Source of the DNA: Bacteroidota bacterium
Lineage (GTDB): Bacteria; Bacteroidota; Bacteroidia; B-17B0; Aurantibacillaceae
Assembly (NCBI GenBank): GCA_020403265.1
Contig: JADBXZ010000018.1
Span: 1 to 64,000, forward strand
Length of the DNA: 64,000 nucleotides
Direction: 5' to 3'
This document shows, in pieces, positions 47,442 to 56,249 of the stretch. The number at the start of each line of letters is the position of its first letter. The first letter of the stretch is position 1. The notes below the pieces were generated by a model, which worked only from the letters and a program-made list of their open reading frames with translations, had not been told where the DNA came from and searched no databases. Position numbers and translations under genes: made by a program.

Positions 47442-48455
47442 CTAATTCAAAACGATTTCTTTAAAAGCTTTTACCCAATCATCGTTATCATTTAAACTTC
47501 TTACAAGTGTGATTTTTTCACCACCATGCTCTTTAAACAATTCGTCGTATTCTGTACCAATTTCATGAATAGTCTCTAAGCAATCTGCAACGAAAGCAGG
47601 GCTAAAAACGAGTATTTTTTTAATGCCTTTTTCACCCAGCTCCTGTATAACTTTATCACTGTATGGTTTAAGCCACTTATTGTCCAACCTACTTTGAAAA
47701 GAAGTAGTAAAATTACCTTCTTTTATTCCCAGCGCTTTAACCATTTGACGGGTTGTTTCAAAGCAATTTGCCCTGTAACAATAACGATTATTCTTGGTAA
47801 TTGAATTACAACAGGCTCCCATTTGACAGGTATTTCCGCCATAATGCTTACTTCCCTTCAAAATTTGCCTTTCAGGTAAACCGTGGTAAGAAAAAATATA
47901 ATAATCGTAATCCTCTAATTTGTATTGTCGCGCTGCAGAAATTAAGGATTCTATAAACTTAGGATGGTCATAAAATTTGCTTACAACGTTGATAGATGGG
48001 ATGATTTCCCAGCGTTTTATCTGATTAAAAATTTCTTCGATAGTTGTGCCGGTGCTTGAACTGGCATATTGCGGGTACATTGGAACAATGTGTATTTTTT
48101 CAGGTCGTTGTTGTCTGATTTTTTCTAAAGCACTTTTAATACTCGGGCTTTGGTATCGCATGGCAATCTCAACTAAATACTGTTCACCAAGTTCTTTTTG
48201 TAATTTAGTTTTAAAGTCATTACTATGCAACAACAGTGGCGAGCCATCCTTTGTCCATATATGGCTATATAATTTAGCTGATTTAAAACTTCTGAAAGGC
48301 ACAATGATTAAATTAACTAAAATGAATCTTAAAATAGTCGGGATATCAATTACACGTTTGTCATTTAAAAATTGGGTTAAATACTTACCAACTTTTCCAG
48401 GACTGGGAGAATCAGGTGTTCCAACGTTTACCAGTAATATTGCTTGTTTGCTCAT
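47442..48455 (-). CDS. hemH: Ferrochelatase HemH
   Basis: HemH inserts iron into protoporphyrin to make haem (or into coproporphyrin in some bacteria). The 337-residue protein has AILLVNVGTPDSP at the start, HIVPMYPQYASSSTGTT, FSYHGLPERQILKGS with the conserved His, and FSPAFVADCLETIHEIG. The C-terminus ends soon after, with no membrane anchor. It is 26 bases downstream of the lspA stop on the same strand. Confidence 0.95.
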   Translation of the reverse strand: MSKQAILLVNVGTPDSPSPGKVGKYLTQFLNDKRVIDIPTILRFILVNLIIVPFRSFKSAKLYSHIWTKDGSPLLLHSNDFKTKLQKELGEQYLVEIAMRYQSPSIKSALEKIRQQRPEKIHIVPMYPQYASSSTGTTIEEIFNQIKRWEIIPSINVVSKFYDHPKFIESLISAARQYKLEDYDYYIFSYHGLPERQILKGSKHYGGNTCQMGACCNSITKNNRYCYRANCFETTRQMVKALGIKEGNFTTSFQSRLDNKWLKPYSDKVIQELGEKGIKKILVFSPAFVADCLETIHEIGTEYDELFKEHGGEKITLVRSLNDNDDWVKAFKEIVLN

Positions 48456-48481
48456 AAAAGAATAATATGTTACCCTAACAA

Positions 48482-49189
48482 TTAATCTGCCTTTGTGTTT
48501 AAATTAATGTCAGTATTCTTTACAGATTCGTTTGTTGTTTCAGGCATTGGTTCAATTTCCTTTTTCGCAAAACGTTTCTGGAAAATAATAATTAGGATAA
48601 CGCCAGTTGATATAGATACATCAGCAATATTAAAAATAGGTCTGAAAAAAATAAATTCTTCTCCGCCCCAAACCGGAAACCAATCCGGAAAATGTCCTTC
48701 AATAAGCGGAAAATAGAACATATCAACAACACATCCGTACATGGTTGAAGTGTAACCCGTAGAAGAAAAACTTGCAATTCCATCGTAAGGAATGTACGCT
48801 TGAAACTGAGGGTCAAAAATGGTTCCTTTATCAAATATTAAACCATAAAAAATGCTATCTAAAATATTACCCATTGCTCCGGCTAATATGAGGGAAACAC
48901 AAAAAATAAATCCTTTGTGTTCACCCTTCTTTATCATATGCCTGATATAAAAAACCCCGCCAATGCACGCTAAAATTCTTAAAACACTTAATGAAAGTTT
49001 ACCAAAAGATCCACCGAACTCTAAACCCCATGCCATACCCGGATTCTCAGTAAAATGCAAAACGCACCAGTTACCAACTCTTCCTACTTCTCCAAGGGGG
49101 TAATTAAGTTTTATGTAAATTTTAATAAATTGATCGATAAATAAAACAATCAAAATGGTAAGAAGTGGTATTTTAATTTTTTGAAACAT
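48482..49189 (-). CDS. lspA: Lipoprotein signal peptidase LspA
   Basis: LspA removes signal peptides from prolipoproteins at the inner membrane. The 235-residue protein has four hydrophobic helices, HFTENPGMAWG, and the two catalytic Asp regions GNILDSIFYG and FNIADVSISTG. It is longer than the enterobacterial enzyme because of a periplasmic insert and a polar tail, both usual in Bacteroidota. A hairpin terminator lies just before its start, between it and the DksA-like gene. Lipoproteins in the window that would need it include the products at 5536 and 60570. Confidence 0.95.
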   Translation of the reverse strand: MFQKIKIPLLTILIVLFIDQFIKIYIKLNYPLGEVGRVGNWCVLHFTENPGMAWGLEFGGSFGKLSLSVLRILACIGGVFYIRHMIKKGEHKGFIFCVSLILAGAMGNILDSIFYGLIFDKGTIFDPQFQAYIPYDGIASFSSTGYTSTMYGCVVDMFYFPLIEGHFPDWFPVWGGEEFIFFRPIFNIADVSISTGVILIIIFQKRFAKKEIEPMPETTNESVKNTDINLNTKAD

Positions 49190-49199
49190 TTTTATACAG

Positions 49200-49237
49200 A
49201 AAAGTCTATCTTTTAGAATTGCTAAAGATAGACTTTT
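49200..49237 (-). terminator. Hairpin between the DksA-like gene and lspA
   Basis: AAAAGTCTATCTTT and AAAGATAGACTTTT form a perfect 14-bp inverted repeat with a 10-base loop. On the minus strand it ends in TTTT. It lies 21 bases after the DksA-like stop and ends 10 bases before the lspA ATG, so it either ends the ileS transcript or partly controls lspA. Confidence 0.75.
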
Positions 49238-49258
49238 TAAAAATTAGTTATAAAAGTA

Positions 49259-50344
49259 TTAGTTGTTTTGGTTTAATTTAGCATCAATACCCAAAGTTGC
49301 ATGCGGAACTGAACGCAAACGCTCCTTAGGAATTAATTTACCTGTAACCCGGCAAATACCGTAAGATTTATTTTCAATTCTAACTAAAGCATTTTTTAAA
49401 TTGATTATATATTTTTCTTGTCTTTGAGCTAATTGAGCTGTTTCTTCCTTACTCATCACATCACTTCCATCCTCTAATAACTTGAAGGTTGGAGAGGTGT
49501 CATCAGTTCCATGATCATCCTCATTACTTAATGTTTGTTTAAGCAAATCATAATCTGTTTGCGCTTCTTTTAGCTTAACTAAAATCAGTTCTTTAAATTC
49601 CTGTAACTCTTTGTCAGTGTATCTTGAGCGATTATCTTTTGTGTTAACAAATGGTTTCGGCGCTTCAACATTACTCTTTTTAATGAGGGGTTTATTAATA
49701 TCTATTTGCAAAGGTCTGTTTCTGATATAAGCCTCCATACTTCCACCAGAAGATTTACCTTCATTTTTCTTTCTTCTACCTCTTCCTCTCTTTTCGGGAA
49801 TCTCCTCGTCGTCTTCATCAATGTCTGGTACCCCTCCCTCTAAATCTATCATTGCTCCTTCTAAATCACCTCCATCCAATTCAACTTCAGCATCATCATC
49901 ATCATTTTTTTCATAATCATCCTTTACATCAACATCGTCATCTTCTTCCTCCTCTTCAGACTCTTCAAAGTCTTCTTCGTCTTCATCATCTGATGAAGCC
50001 TTCCCCTTTTTACCCTTGGCAGATTTACCAGCCTTCTTATCCTTACCTTTTTTTGCAATAGCATCTATTGGCTTTCCAACCTTTTTAGGAGCCTGTTTAA
50101 CCGCCTTGGTAGGAACTGGTTTTGCTTTTACTTTTTCTGCTTTAGCAGGTTTAATGACTTTTTTGGCAACTACCTTAGCAGGCTTTGCAGCCTTTTTAGG
50201 GGCTGGTTTAGCTGCTTTTTTTTCAACTTTCGCCGGCTTCTTAGCTACAGGCTTTGTTTTTGCAGCTGGTTTTGATTTTTTTGCAGCCGGTTTTCCTTTT
50301 GGCGCAACTTTTTTTGCTGGTTTTTTATCTTTCTTCTTCGCCAT
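49259..50344 (-). CDS. DksA/TraR-like protein with histone-H1-like and acidic extension
   Basis: The C-terminal part (about residues 240-361) is a DksA/TraR-like regulator of RNA polymerase: coiled helix, then YGICRVTGKLIPKERLRSVPHAT. Only one Cys (331) of the usual four is present; relatives in this phylum commonly lack the zinc ligands. Residues 2-118 are almost only Lys, Ala, Pro and Val, like a histone H1 tail. Residues 119-180 are strongly acidic, and a second basic patch lies at 184-195. The gene follows ileS by 6 bases and precedes lspA, a conserved Bacteroidota order that supports the DksA-like call. The extension may bind DNA or RNA; this is inference. Confidence 0.85.
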   Translation of the reverse strand: MAKKKDKKPAKKVAPKGKPAAKKSKPAAKTKPVAKKPAKVEKKAAKPAPKKAAKPAKVVAKKVIKPAKAEKVKAKPVPTKAVKQAPKKVGKPIDAIAKKGKDKKAGKSAKGKKGKASSDDEDEEDFEESEEEEEDDDVDVKDDYEKNDDDDAEVELDGGDLEGAMIDLEGGVPDIDEDDEEIPEKRGRGRRKKNEGKSSGGSMEAYIRNRPLQIDINKPLIKKSNVEAPKPFVNTKDNRSRYTDKELQEFKELILVKLKEAQTDYDLLKQTLSNEDDHGTDDTSPTFKLLEDGSDVMSKEETAQLAQRQEKYIINLKNALVRIENKSYGICRVTGKLIPKERLRSVPHATLGIDAKLNQNN

Positions 50345-50350
50345 AATCTA

Positions 50351-53300
50351 TCAATTTAACTTTTCAATTGTCATTAATGTTTTAACTAGTTCATCTACTT
50401 CCAGAGTACTTGCTGTTGATGGTTCTAAATTACTAACTAATTGCAAGTCTTGGGTTAAGGTTTCATTACAAATATAACTTAAATTTGTTTGTATTGCTTT
50501 ATCCAACAACTCATTTTGTTGAATTTTCACAAAAATTTTATCTGTTACCTCAAAACCGTTGTCTTTACGGTAATTCTGAATTCTATTAACGATCTCACGC
50601 GCCATTCCCTCATGCTTTAAGGCCTCACTGATAGTTATATCCAAAGCTACTGTTAAAGAACCGCTATTAGCAACTTTCCAGCCTGGAATGTCAACAGGTA
50701 TAATCTCTACATCCTCCGGTTCAAGCACAATACCAGCCCCTTCTAATTGAACTGTATAAGCTGAGTTTCGCTCAATACCGGTAATTATTTCGTTTGCGTT
50801 TTCTTGTGCAAAGGCCTGAACTGCTTTCATGTATTGTCCGCATTTTTTGCCTAATGTTTTAAAATTTAGCTTAAGATTTTTAACAATCTGCACCTGACCC
50901 TCCGTAACGAATTCGAGTTCCTTAACGTTCACTTCACTTAATATTAAATCCTTCACAGCCTCAATTTTGCCTTTTATATCATCAGACAAGACTGGAATCC
51001 GAATACGTTGCAGTGGCTGCCGCACTTTTAAATTTTCTTTTTTCCGGATAGACAAGATCATGGAAGAAATTTTTTGGGCTAATTCCATTTTTTCTTCCAA
51101 ACTTTTATCCTGATACTTTTTATTTGCTTTTACTAAATTGGTTAAATGCACAGAATTTGAACTAATAGTTAGATTCTGATACATCCAATCGGCAAAAAAC
51201 GGGGCAATAGGGCTCATCAATTGCGTAACTGTTGTTAAACAAGTATGCAAAGTTTCGTAAGCAGCTTTTTTATCGTCGCTCATTTCACCTTTCCAAAAAC
51301 GGCGTCGACTTAAACGCACATACCAATTACTCAAATGCTCGTCAACATAATCTTCTATAAAACGAGCGGCACGATGCGGTTCAAAAGCTTCGTAGGCATC
51401 GGTTACATTTTCAATCAGTGTTTGCAGTTCAGAAATTATCCAGCGATCCAACTCTACTCTTTTTTCAATCGGAATTTGATTTTTTTCATCAACCACAAAA
51501 CCATCCACGTTGGCATACAAAGCGTAAAAACTATAAGTGTTGTAAAGTGTTCCAAACAATTTGCGTTGTACCTCAGCTATCCCATCAATATCGAATTTTA
51601 AATTATCCCAAGGTGCCGCATTGCTTATCATATACCAGCGTGTGGCATCAGCGCCATATTTATCGATTGTTTCAAATGGATCAACAGCGTTGCCTAAACG
51701 CTTACTCATTTTATTTCCATTTTTATCCAACACCAACCCATTACTAACTACATTTTTGTATGCTATTGAGTTAAAACATAAAGCGCCAATCACATGCAAG
51801 GTATAAAACCAGCCACGTGTTTGATCTACTCCTTCAGCAATAAAATCTGCAGGGTAAGCTGCGTTTTTTTCAACCAATTCTCTATTCTCAAACGGATAAT
51901 GTAATTGCGCATAAGGCATGGCACCGCTGTCAAACCATACATCAATTAAATCACTTTCGCGAACTAGTTTTTTACCATTACGCTCTAAAATAATTTCGTC
52001 GGCATAAGGCTTATGCAAATCAAACGTATTATAGTTCTCTGCGGAAAAATTATTTGGTTTAAAATTTTGCAGTGGATTTATTTTCATAAACCCTTTTGCA
52101 ATTGCATTATCAATCTCGTTCTTTAACTCTTCAGCACTGCCAAGACAAATCATTTCGGATTTATCTTCACTCGTCCAAATTGGTAAAGGAATTCCCCAAA
52201 AACGACTTCGAGATAAATTCCAATCAAGAGCATTTTCTAACCAGTTACCAAACCGCCCGGTACCTGTAGCTTCAGGCTTCCAATTAATTTGTTTATTTAA
52301 TTGAACCAGTTTTTCTCTGTTATCGGCAACTTTTACAAACCAACTATCCAAAGGATAATACAATACTGGTTTATCGGTTCTCCAACAATGCGGATAACTA
52401 TGCTCGTAAGTTTCTTTTTTAAAAAGTTTGCCTTCTTCTTGTAATTTTAAAACGATACGCTCATCAACACTTAAATAAACTTTCAAATCCTTAATTTTAC
52501 CGGCTGCTTCTAAAATCTGTTTTTGCTTTTTAAACTCAACTTCTTTATCAGCATCAGTTAAATAGGCTTCTTTCACGTATTCTTCTCCATACAAAAACAC
52601 ATCATCTTTAACTTCAGGTAAAAATTTTCCTCGTCTATCTACCAGTGTTAAAGAATCTATGTTATTTTCTTTTGCAACTCTATAATCATCAGCACCGAAG
52701 CTGGGCGCTATGTGCACAATACCGGTACCATCAGTAGTAGTAACAAAATCGCCACATAACACCTGAAAGGCTTTACCCTCCGGTTTTACAAATGGTAATA
52801 ATTGTTCGTACTGGATCCCTTCTAAATCTGAGCCTTTAACTGTTGCAATAATTCTAAATGGGATATTCTTGTCACCGGTTTTAAAATCATCAAAATTAAG
52901 ATCAGCATTCTTTTCTGGAAAATATTTATTCACTAGTTCTTTTGCGAGAATTACAACTTGTTTGGCACCTGTAAATGGATTAAACGTTTCAACCAAAACA
53001 TAATCAATGTTTTTGCCAACTGCCAGTGCAGTATTGGAAGGTAAAGTCCAAGGTGTTGTTGTCCAAGCCAGGAAATGGATTTCAGATTTAAGATTTGAGA
53101 TTTGAGAATTAACACTTTCATTCTTACTTCTAAAATCTATAATCTTAAATTGTACCGTAGCCGTTCTATCCTTTACATTTTTATAACAACCGGGTTGATT
53201 TAACTCAGCGCTTGAAAGTCCTGTACCGGCTGCGGGCGAGAATGGCTGAATGGTGTAACCTTTGTATAATAAATTTTTATTGTATAAATCCTTTAGCAAG

Positions 53301-53800
53301 TACCATACACTTTCAATATACTTGTTATCGTAAGTAATGTACGGATCGCTCATATCCACCCAATAACCCATTTGTGCAGTTACATCCTCCCACTTATCAG
53401 TATATTTCATTACTTCCTTTCTGCAAGCCTTATTGTAATCTTCAACACTAATGTATTTAGGACTCTTTGGGTTCCCAATATCTTCTTTTGTAATTCCTAA
53501 AGTTTTTTCAACACCCAATTCAATTGGCAAGCCATGAGTATCCCAACCCGCTTTACGGTTCACCTGATAACCTTGAAGTGTCTTAAAACGGCAAAAGATA
53601 TCTTTAATGCTTCTTGCCATAACGTGGTGGATACCTGGCATACCATTGGCACTTGGCGGCCCTTCATAAAACACCCAAGGTTTATTGCTTGGACGGGTAG
53701 AGATTGATTTTTGAAATGTATTATCGTTTTTCCAAAACTCTAAAACATCTTTAGAGATTTGAGATAAATCTAACTTTTTGTATTCGGGGTACTTGCTCAT
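50351..53800 (-). CDS. ileS: Isoleucine--tRNA ligase IleS
   Basis: IleS charges tRNA-Ile. The 1149-residue protein has the HIGH-type signature in GMPGIHHVMAR, the KMSKR motif in NKMSKRLGNAVDP, the editing domain (about 200-400; LAWTTTPWTLPSN), a catalytic segment DVWFDSGAMPYAQLHYPFEN, and the anticodon-binding and C-terminal extension. The long, eukaryote-like C-terminus fits the class usual in Bacteroidota. It is followed within 6 bases by the DksA-like gene. Confidence 0.96.
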   Translation of the reverse strand: MSKYPEYKKLDLSQISKDVLEFWKNDNTFQKSISTRPSNKPWVFYEGPPSANGMPGIHHVMARSIKDIFCRFKTLQGYQVNRKAGWDTHGLPIELGVEKTLGITKEDIGNPKSPKYISVEDYNKACRKEVMKYTDKWEDVTAQMGYWVDMSDPYITYDNKYIESVWYLLKDLYNKNLLYKGYTIQPFSPAAGTGLSSAELNQPGCYKNVKDRTATVQFKIIDFRSKNESVNSQISNLKSEIHFLAWTTTPWTLPSNTALAVGKNIDYVLVETFNPFTGAKQVVILAKELVNKYFPEKNADLNFDDFKTGDKNIPFRIIATVKGSDLEGIQYEQLLPFVKPEGKAFQVLCGDFVTTTDGTGIVHIAPSFGADDYRVAKENNIDSLTLVDRRGKFLPEVKDDVFLYGEEYVKEAYLTDADKEVEFKKQKQILEAAGKIKDLKVYLSVDERIVLKLQEEGKLFKKETYEHSYPHCWRTDKPVLYYPLDSWFVKVADNREKLVQLNKQINWKPEATGTGRFGNWLENALDWNLSRSRFWGIPLPIWTSEDKSEMICLGSAEELKNEIDNAIAKGFMKINPLQNFKPNNFSAENYNTFDLHKPYADEIILERNGKKLVRESDLIDVWFDSGAMPYAQLHYPFENRELVEKNAAYPADFIAEGVDQTRGWFYTLHVIGALCFNSIAYKNVVSNGLVLDKNGNKMSKRLGNAVDPFETIDKYGADATRWYMISNAAPWDNLKFDIDGIAEVQRKLFGTLYNTYSFYALYANVDGFVVDEKNQIPIEKRVELDRWIISELQTLIENVTDAYEAFEPHRAARFIEDYVDEHLSNWYVRLSRRRFWKGEMSDDKKAAYETLHTCLTTVTQLMSPIAPFFADWMYQNLTISSNSVHLTNLVKANKKYQDKSLEEKMELAQKISSMILSIRKKENLKVRQPLQRIRIPVLSDDIKGKIEAVKDLILSEVNVKELEFVTEGQVQIVKNLKLNFKTLGKKCGQYMKAVQAFAQENANEIITGIERNSAYTVQLEGAGIVLEPEDVEIIPVDIPGWKVANSGSLTVALDITISEALKHEGMAREIVNRIQNYRKDNGFEVTDKIFVKIQQNELLDKAIQTNLSYICNETLTQDLQLVSNLEPSTASTLEVDELVKTLMTIEKLN

Positions 53801-53834
53801 TACTTTAAAAAAGAAGAGCGAATTTAATGAAAAT

Positions 53835-54272
53835 TTACTTTAAAAATTGCTTTGTAACCAATGCAAAATTGCCTTTTATCTGAAAAGTCCACTCTTTGCC
53901 GAAAATTTTTGGTAAAAATCTTCTATATAGACTCATTCTTGCATTTTCCTTGCCTTCGTCCTCATTTTCACGGCCTACTGCGTTAAACTCGTATACACTT
54001 ACTTTAGGATGCTCTTTCATGTAATTTTTGACAATTTCTACAATTGTGTTCATTACCTGAAAAACCTCACCACGATTGGTTTCCACATACTCTTCTCCCT
54101 CAAATTCATCATTTACAACTCCGAAAACAATATTTGCGTGTAAAATATTATCCTGTAATCTACCAAATCTGACTTCATATCTTAAGCCGCTATTGGTATT
54201 AAAATAATATAACCCAGCGGTTGGAATGTTGGGATACTCTATTCTTAAAATATTTTTATATGCAGCTGACAA
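53835..54272 (-). CDS. Conserved hypothetical protein
   Basis: This 145-residue soluble protein is not one I can name. It has an alternating strand pattern (RYEVRFGRLQDN, HANIVFGVVNDEFEG), an amphipathic helix VFQVMNTIVEIVKNYMKEHP, and an Arg-rich helix RMSLYRRFLPKIFG near the end. No signal peptide is seen. It starts 2 bases after the dehydrogenase stop and may be co-transcribed with it. Confidence 0.6.
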   Translation of the reverse strand: MSAAYKNILRIEYPNIPTAGLYYFNTNSGLRYEVRFGRLQDNILHANIVFGVVNDEFEGEEYVETNRGEVFQVMNTIVEIVKNYMKEHPKVSVYEFNAVGRENEDEGKENARMSLYRRFLPKIFGKEWTFQIKGNFALVTKQFLK

Positions 54273-54274
54273 TT

Positions 54275-55165
54275 TTATTTTTTAAAGCGATCCGCTAAAA
54301 CCAATTCCTTACTACCGGAAGTATAATCATAAAAACCTTTACCTGATTTGACACCCAAATGACCCGCTGTAACCATGTTTACTAAAAGTGGGCAAGGTGC
54401 GTATTTTGGATTGCCAAAACCATCCTGTAACACTCTTAAAATACTCAAGCAAACATCTAATCCGATAAAATCAGCCAATTGCAGTGGGCCCATTGGGTGA
54501 GCCATACCTAATTTCATTACTGTATCAATTTCTGAAACACCTGCAACACCCTCATAAAGCGTAATAATAGCTTCATTAATCATCGGCATTAAAATTTTAT
54601 TTGCAACGAAACCAGGATAGTCATTTACTTCAACAGGTATCTTATTGAGTGTTTTGCTCATTTCCATTACGGCTGAACAAACTTCATTACTTGTATTATA
54701 CCCTCTAATTACTTCAACTAATTTCATAACAGGCACCGGGTTCATGAAATGCATACCGATAACTTTATCAGCTCTCTTAGTAACAGCTGCAATTTGAGTT
54801 ATTGAAATAGAAGATGTATTAGAAGCAAGGATAGCAGATGGCTTGCATATTTCATCTAACTGTTTAAATAGTTTGAGTTTAATTTCGATATTTTCGCTTG
54901 CAGCTTCTACAACTAAGTCGGCATCCTTTGCTCCAACTGTAAGTTCGGTGTGCGTTGAAATATTGGATAAGGTGGATCGTTTTACTTCTTCTGTAATAGC
55001 GCCTTTTTGCAATTGTCTGTCTAAATTCTTAGTAATCGTTGTGATTGCTTTTTGCAGCGCAGCCTCGCTGATATCAACTAAATTTACTTTAAAGCCAAAT
55101 TGGGCAAAAGTGTGAGCAATACCATTTCCCATTGTTCCACTTCCAATTACAGTAACATTTTTCAT
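54275..55165 (-). CDS. 3-hydroxybutyryl/3-hydroxyacyl-CoA dehydrogenase
   Basis: This 296-residue NAD-dependent enzyme oxidises or reduces the 3-hydroxyacyl-CoA group in fatty-acid or butyrate metabolism. The Rossmann motif GSGTMGNGIAHTFAQFG and VDISEAAL acidic end are clear. The catalytic segment HFMNPVPVMKLVEV contains the His, and NDYPGFVANKILMPMINEAI follows. The PaaG-like enzyme at 39268 would act in the same general pathway, but the two are 14 kb apart. Confidence 0.93.
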   Translation of the reverse strand: MKNVTVIGSGTMGNGIAHTFAQFGFKVNLVDISEAALQKAITTITKNLDRQLQKGAITEEVKRSTLSNISTHTELTVGAKDADLVVEAASENIEIKLKLFKQLDEICKPSAILASNTSSISITQIAAVTKRADKVIGMHFMNPVPVMKLVEVIRGYNTSNEVCSAVMEMSKTLNKIPVEVNDYPGFVANKILMPMINEAIITLYEGVAGVSEIDTVMKLGMAHPMGPLQLADFIGLDVCLSILRVLQDGFGNPKYAPCPLLVNMVTAGHLGVKSGKGFYDYTSGSKELVLADRFKK

Positions 55166-55236
55166 AGCTTTTTTATATAACAGTGTTTAGATTTTAAATT
55201 TGATTTTTATAGTTAGTTGGTAAAAATAACTAATTT

Positions 55237-55707
55237 TTATTCTTCATAAAAATCAATTATTAAACCATCTAAAGGCGATATCGCTATTTCCCTTTTTTCT
55301 TCTCCAAAATTAAGCGCCAGTGCATCAGCTTTATAATATTCATCTTGCTTAACAAGTTTAACTTCAATTAATTGCCTTCCTATCACATCTACCCACATTT
55401 TGGTTTGTGATGCGTCAACTGCAAATAATTTTATTTTACCTGCAAATGTTTCATTCAGTTCAGCCCTCGCTTCTGCATAGTTAAAATTAATAGCATCCAA
55501 ACCATCGCCTGCTTCATTACAACTTATAGTTAATTTTTGACCATCTACAAATTGTAACTCTACATTATCAATTATTTCAACAGGTTCGTTTGGGTTATTA
55601 ATATTTTGCCAGAGATGACAAATTACTTTTGCAACTATTCTGCCTTGAGATGATACAAACCTCGCAAGGGCTTCATTTGTAAAAAAAGGAACGCTTAATT
55701 CTGCCAT
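55237..55707 (-). CDS. Conserved hypothetical protein
   Basis: This 156-residue soluble protein has no recognised domain. It starts MAELSVPFFTNEALARFVSSQ and contains several hydrophobic strands (VELQFVDGQKLTISC, KMWVDVIGRQLIEVKLV). It lies 3 bases after the phosphodiesterase stop and is likely part of its operon. No signal peptide or membrane helix is seen. Confidence 0.6.
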   Translation of the reverse strand: MAELSVPFFTNEALARFVSSQGRIVAKVICHLWQNINNPNEPVEIIDNVELQFVDGQKLTISCNEAGDGLDAINFNYAEARAELNETFAGKIKLFAVDASQTKMWVDVIGRQLIEVKLVKQDEYYKADALALNFGEEKREIAISPLDGLIIDFYEE

Positions 55708-55710
55708 ACT

Positions 55711-56232
55711 TTACAAATTTACATTTTTACTTTGCTCGTTACGTTTTCCAAACTCAACTATTTCTAAATTCTTGATTTCCTTGGTATTAATTTCAAAACG
55801 CAAAGCTGTTTTTACCTGATGAAACCCTTGTATACCGCATGCTCCAGGATTTAAATGCAATAATTGAAATTGATGATCATAAATAACCTTCAAAATATGA
55901 GAATGACCCGCAATATAGATGTTTGGCTTATGAATATTAAGAAGATCTTTAACTCTCGCCGGATATTTACCAGGAGACCCACCAATGTGCGTCATTACAA
56001 CCTTAACTTCTTCGCAACTAAAGCATTCGTTTTCTCCAAATTGTGATCTAAGATCATGCCCATCTATATTACCATATACTGCTTTAAAGGGTTTCAAACT
56101 CTCAATATTCTTGCAAAATTTAATGTTGCCAATATCGCCGGCATGCCATACCTCATCACAATTTTTAATGTGTTTAATTAATTTTTCATCCAACCAGCCG
56201 TGTGAATCAGAAATTAGAAGAATCTTTTTCAA
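55711..56232 (-). CDS. Metallophosphoesterase, YfcE/MJ0936 type
   Basis: This 173-residue protein has the full set of metallophosphoesterase motifs: SDSHGWLD, HAGDIGN, YGNIDGHD, THIGG and AGHSHI. These match small phosphodiesterases of the YfcE/MJ0936 group, which hydrolyse phosphodiester bonds with two metals; the physiological substrate is usually unknown. It sits 17 bases after the patatin gene on the same strand. Confidence 0.9.
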   Translation of the reverse strand: MKKILLISDSHGWLDEKLIKHIKNCDEVWHAGDIGNIKFCKNIESLKPFKAVYGNIDGHDLRSQFGENECFSCEEVKVVMTHIGGSPGKYPARVKDLLNIHKPNIYIAGHSHILKVIYDHQFQLLHLNPGACGIQGFHQVKTALRFEINTKEIKNLEIVEFGKRNEQSKNVNL

Positions 56233-56249
56233 GCTTTGATTTTAATTTA

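Noticed and set aside
50016-50477. Plus-strand open frame of 153 codons rich in Ala, Phe and Leu
   Set aside because: It is the antisense of the Lys/Ala/Pro tail of the DksA-like protein and the end of ileS. The hydrophobic look comes from the opposite-strand codons.
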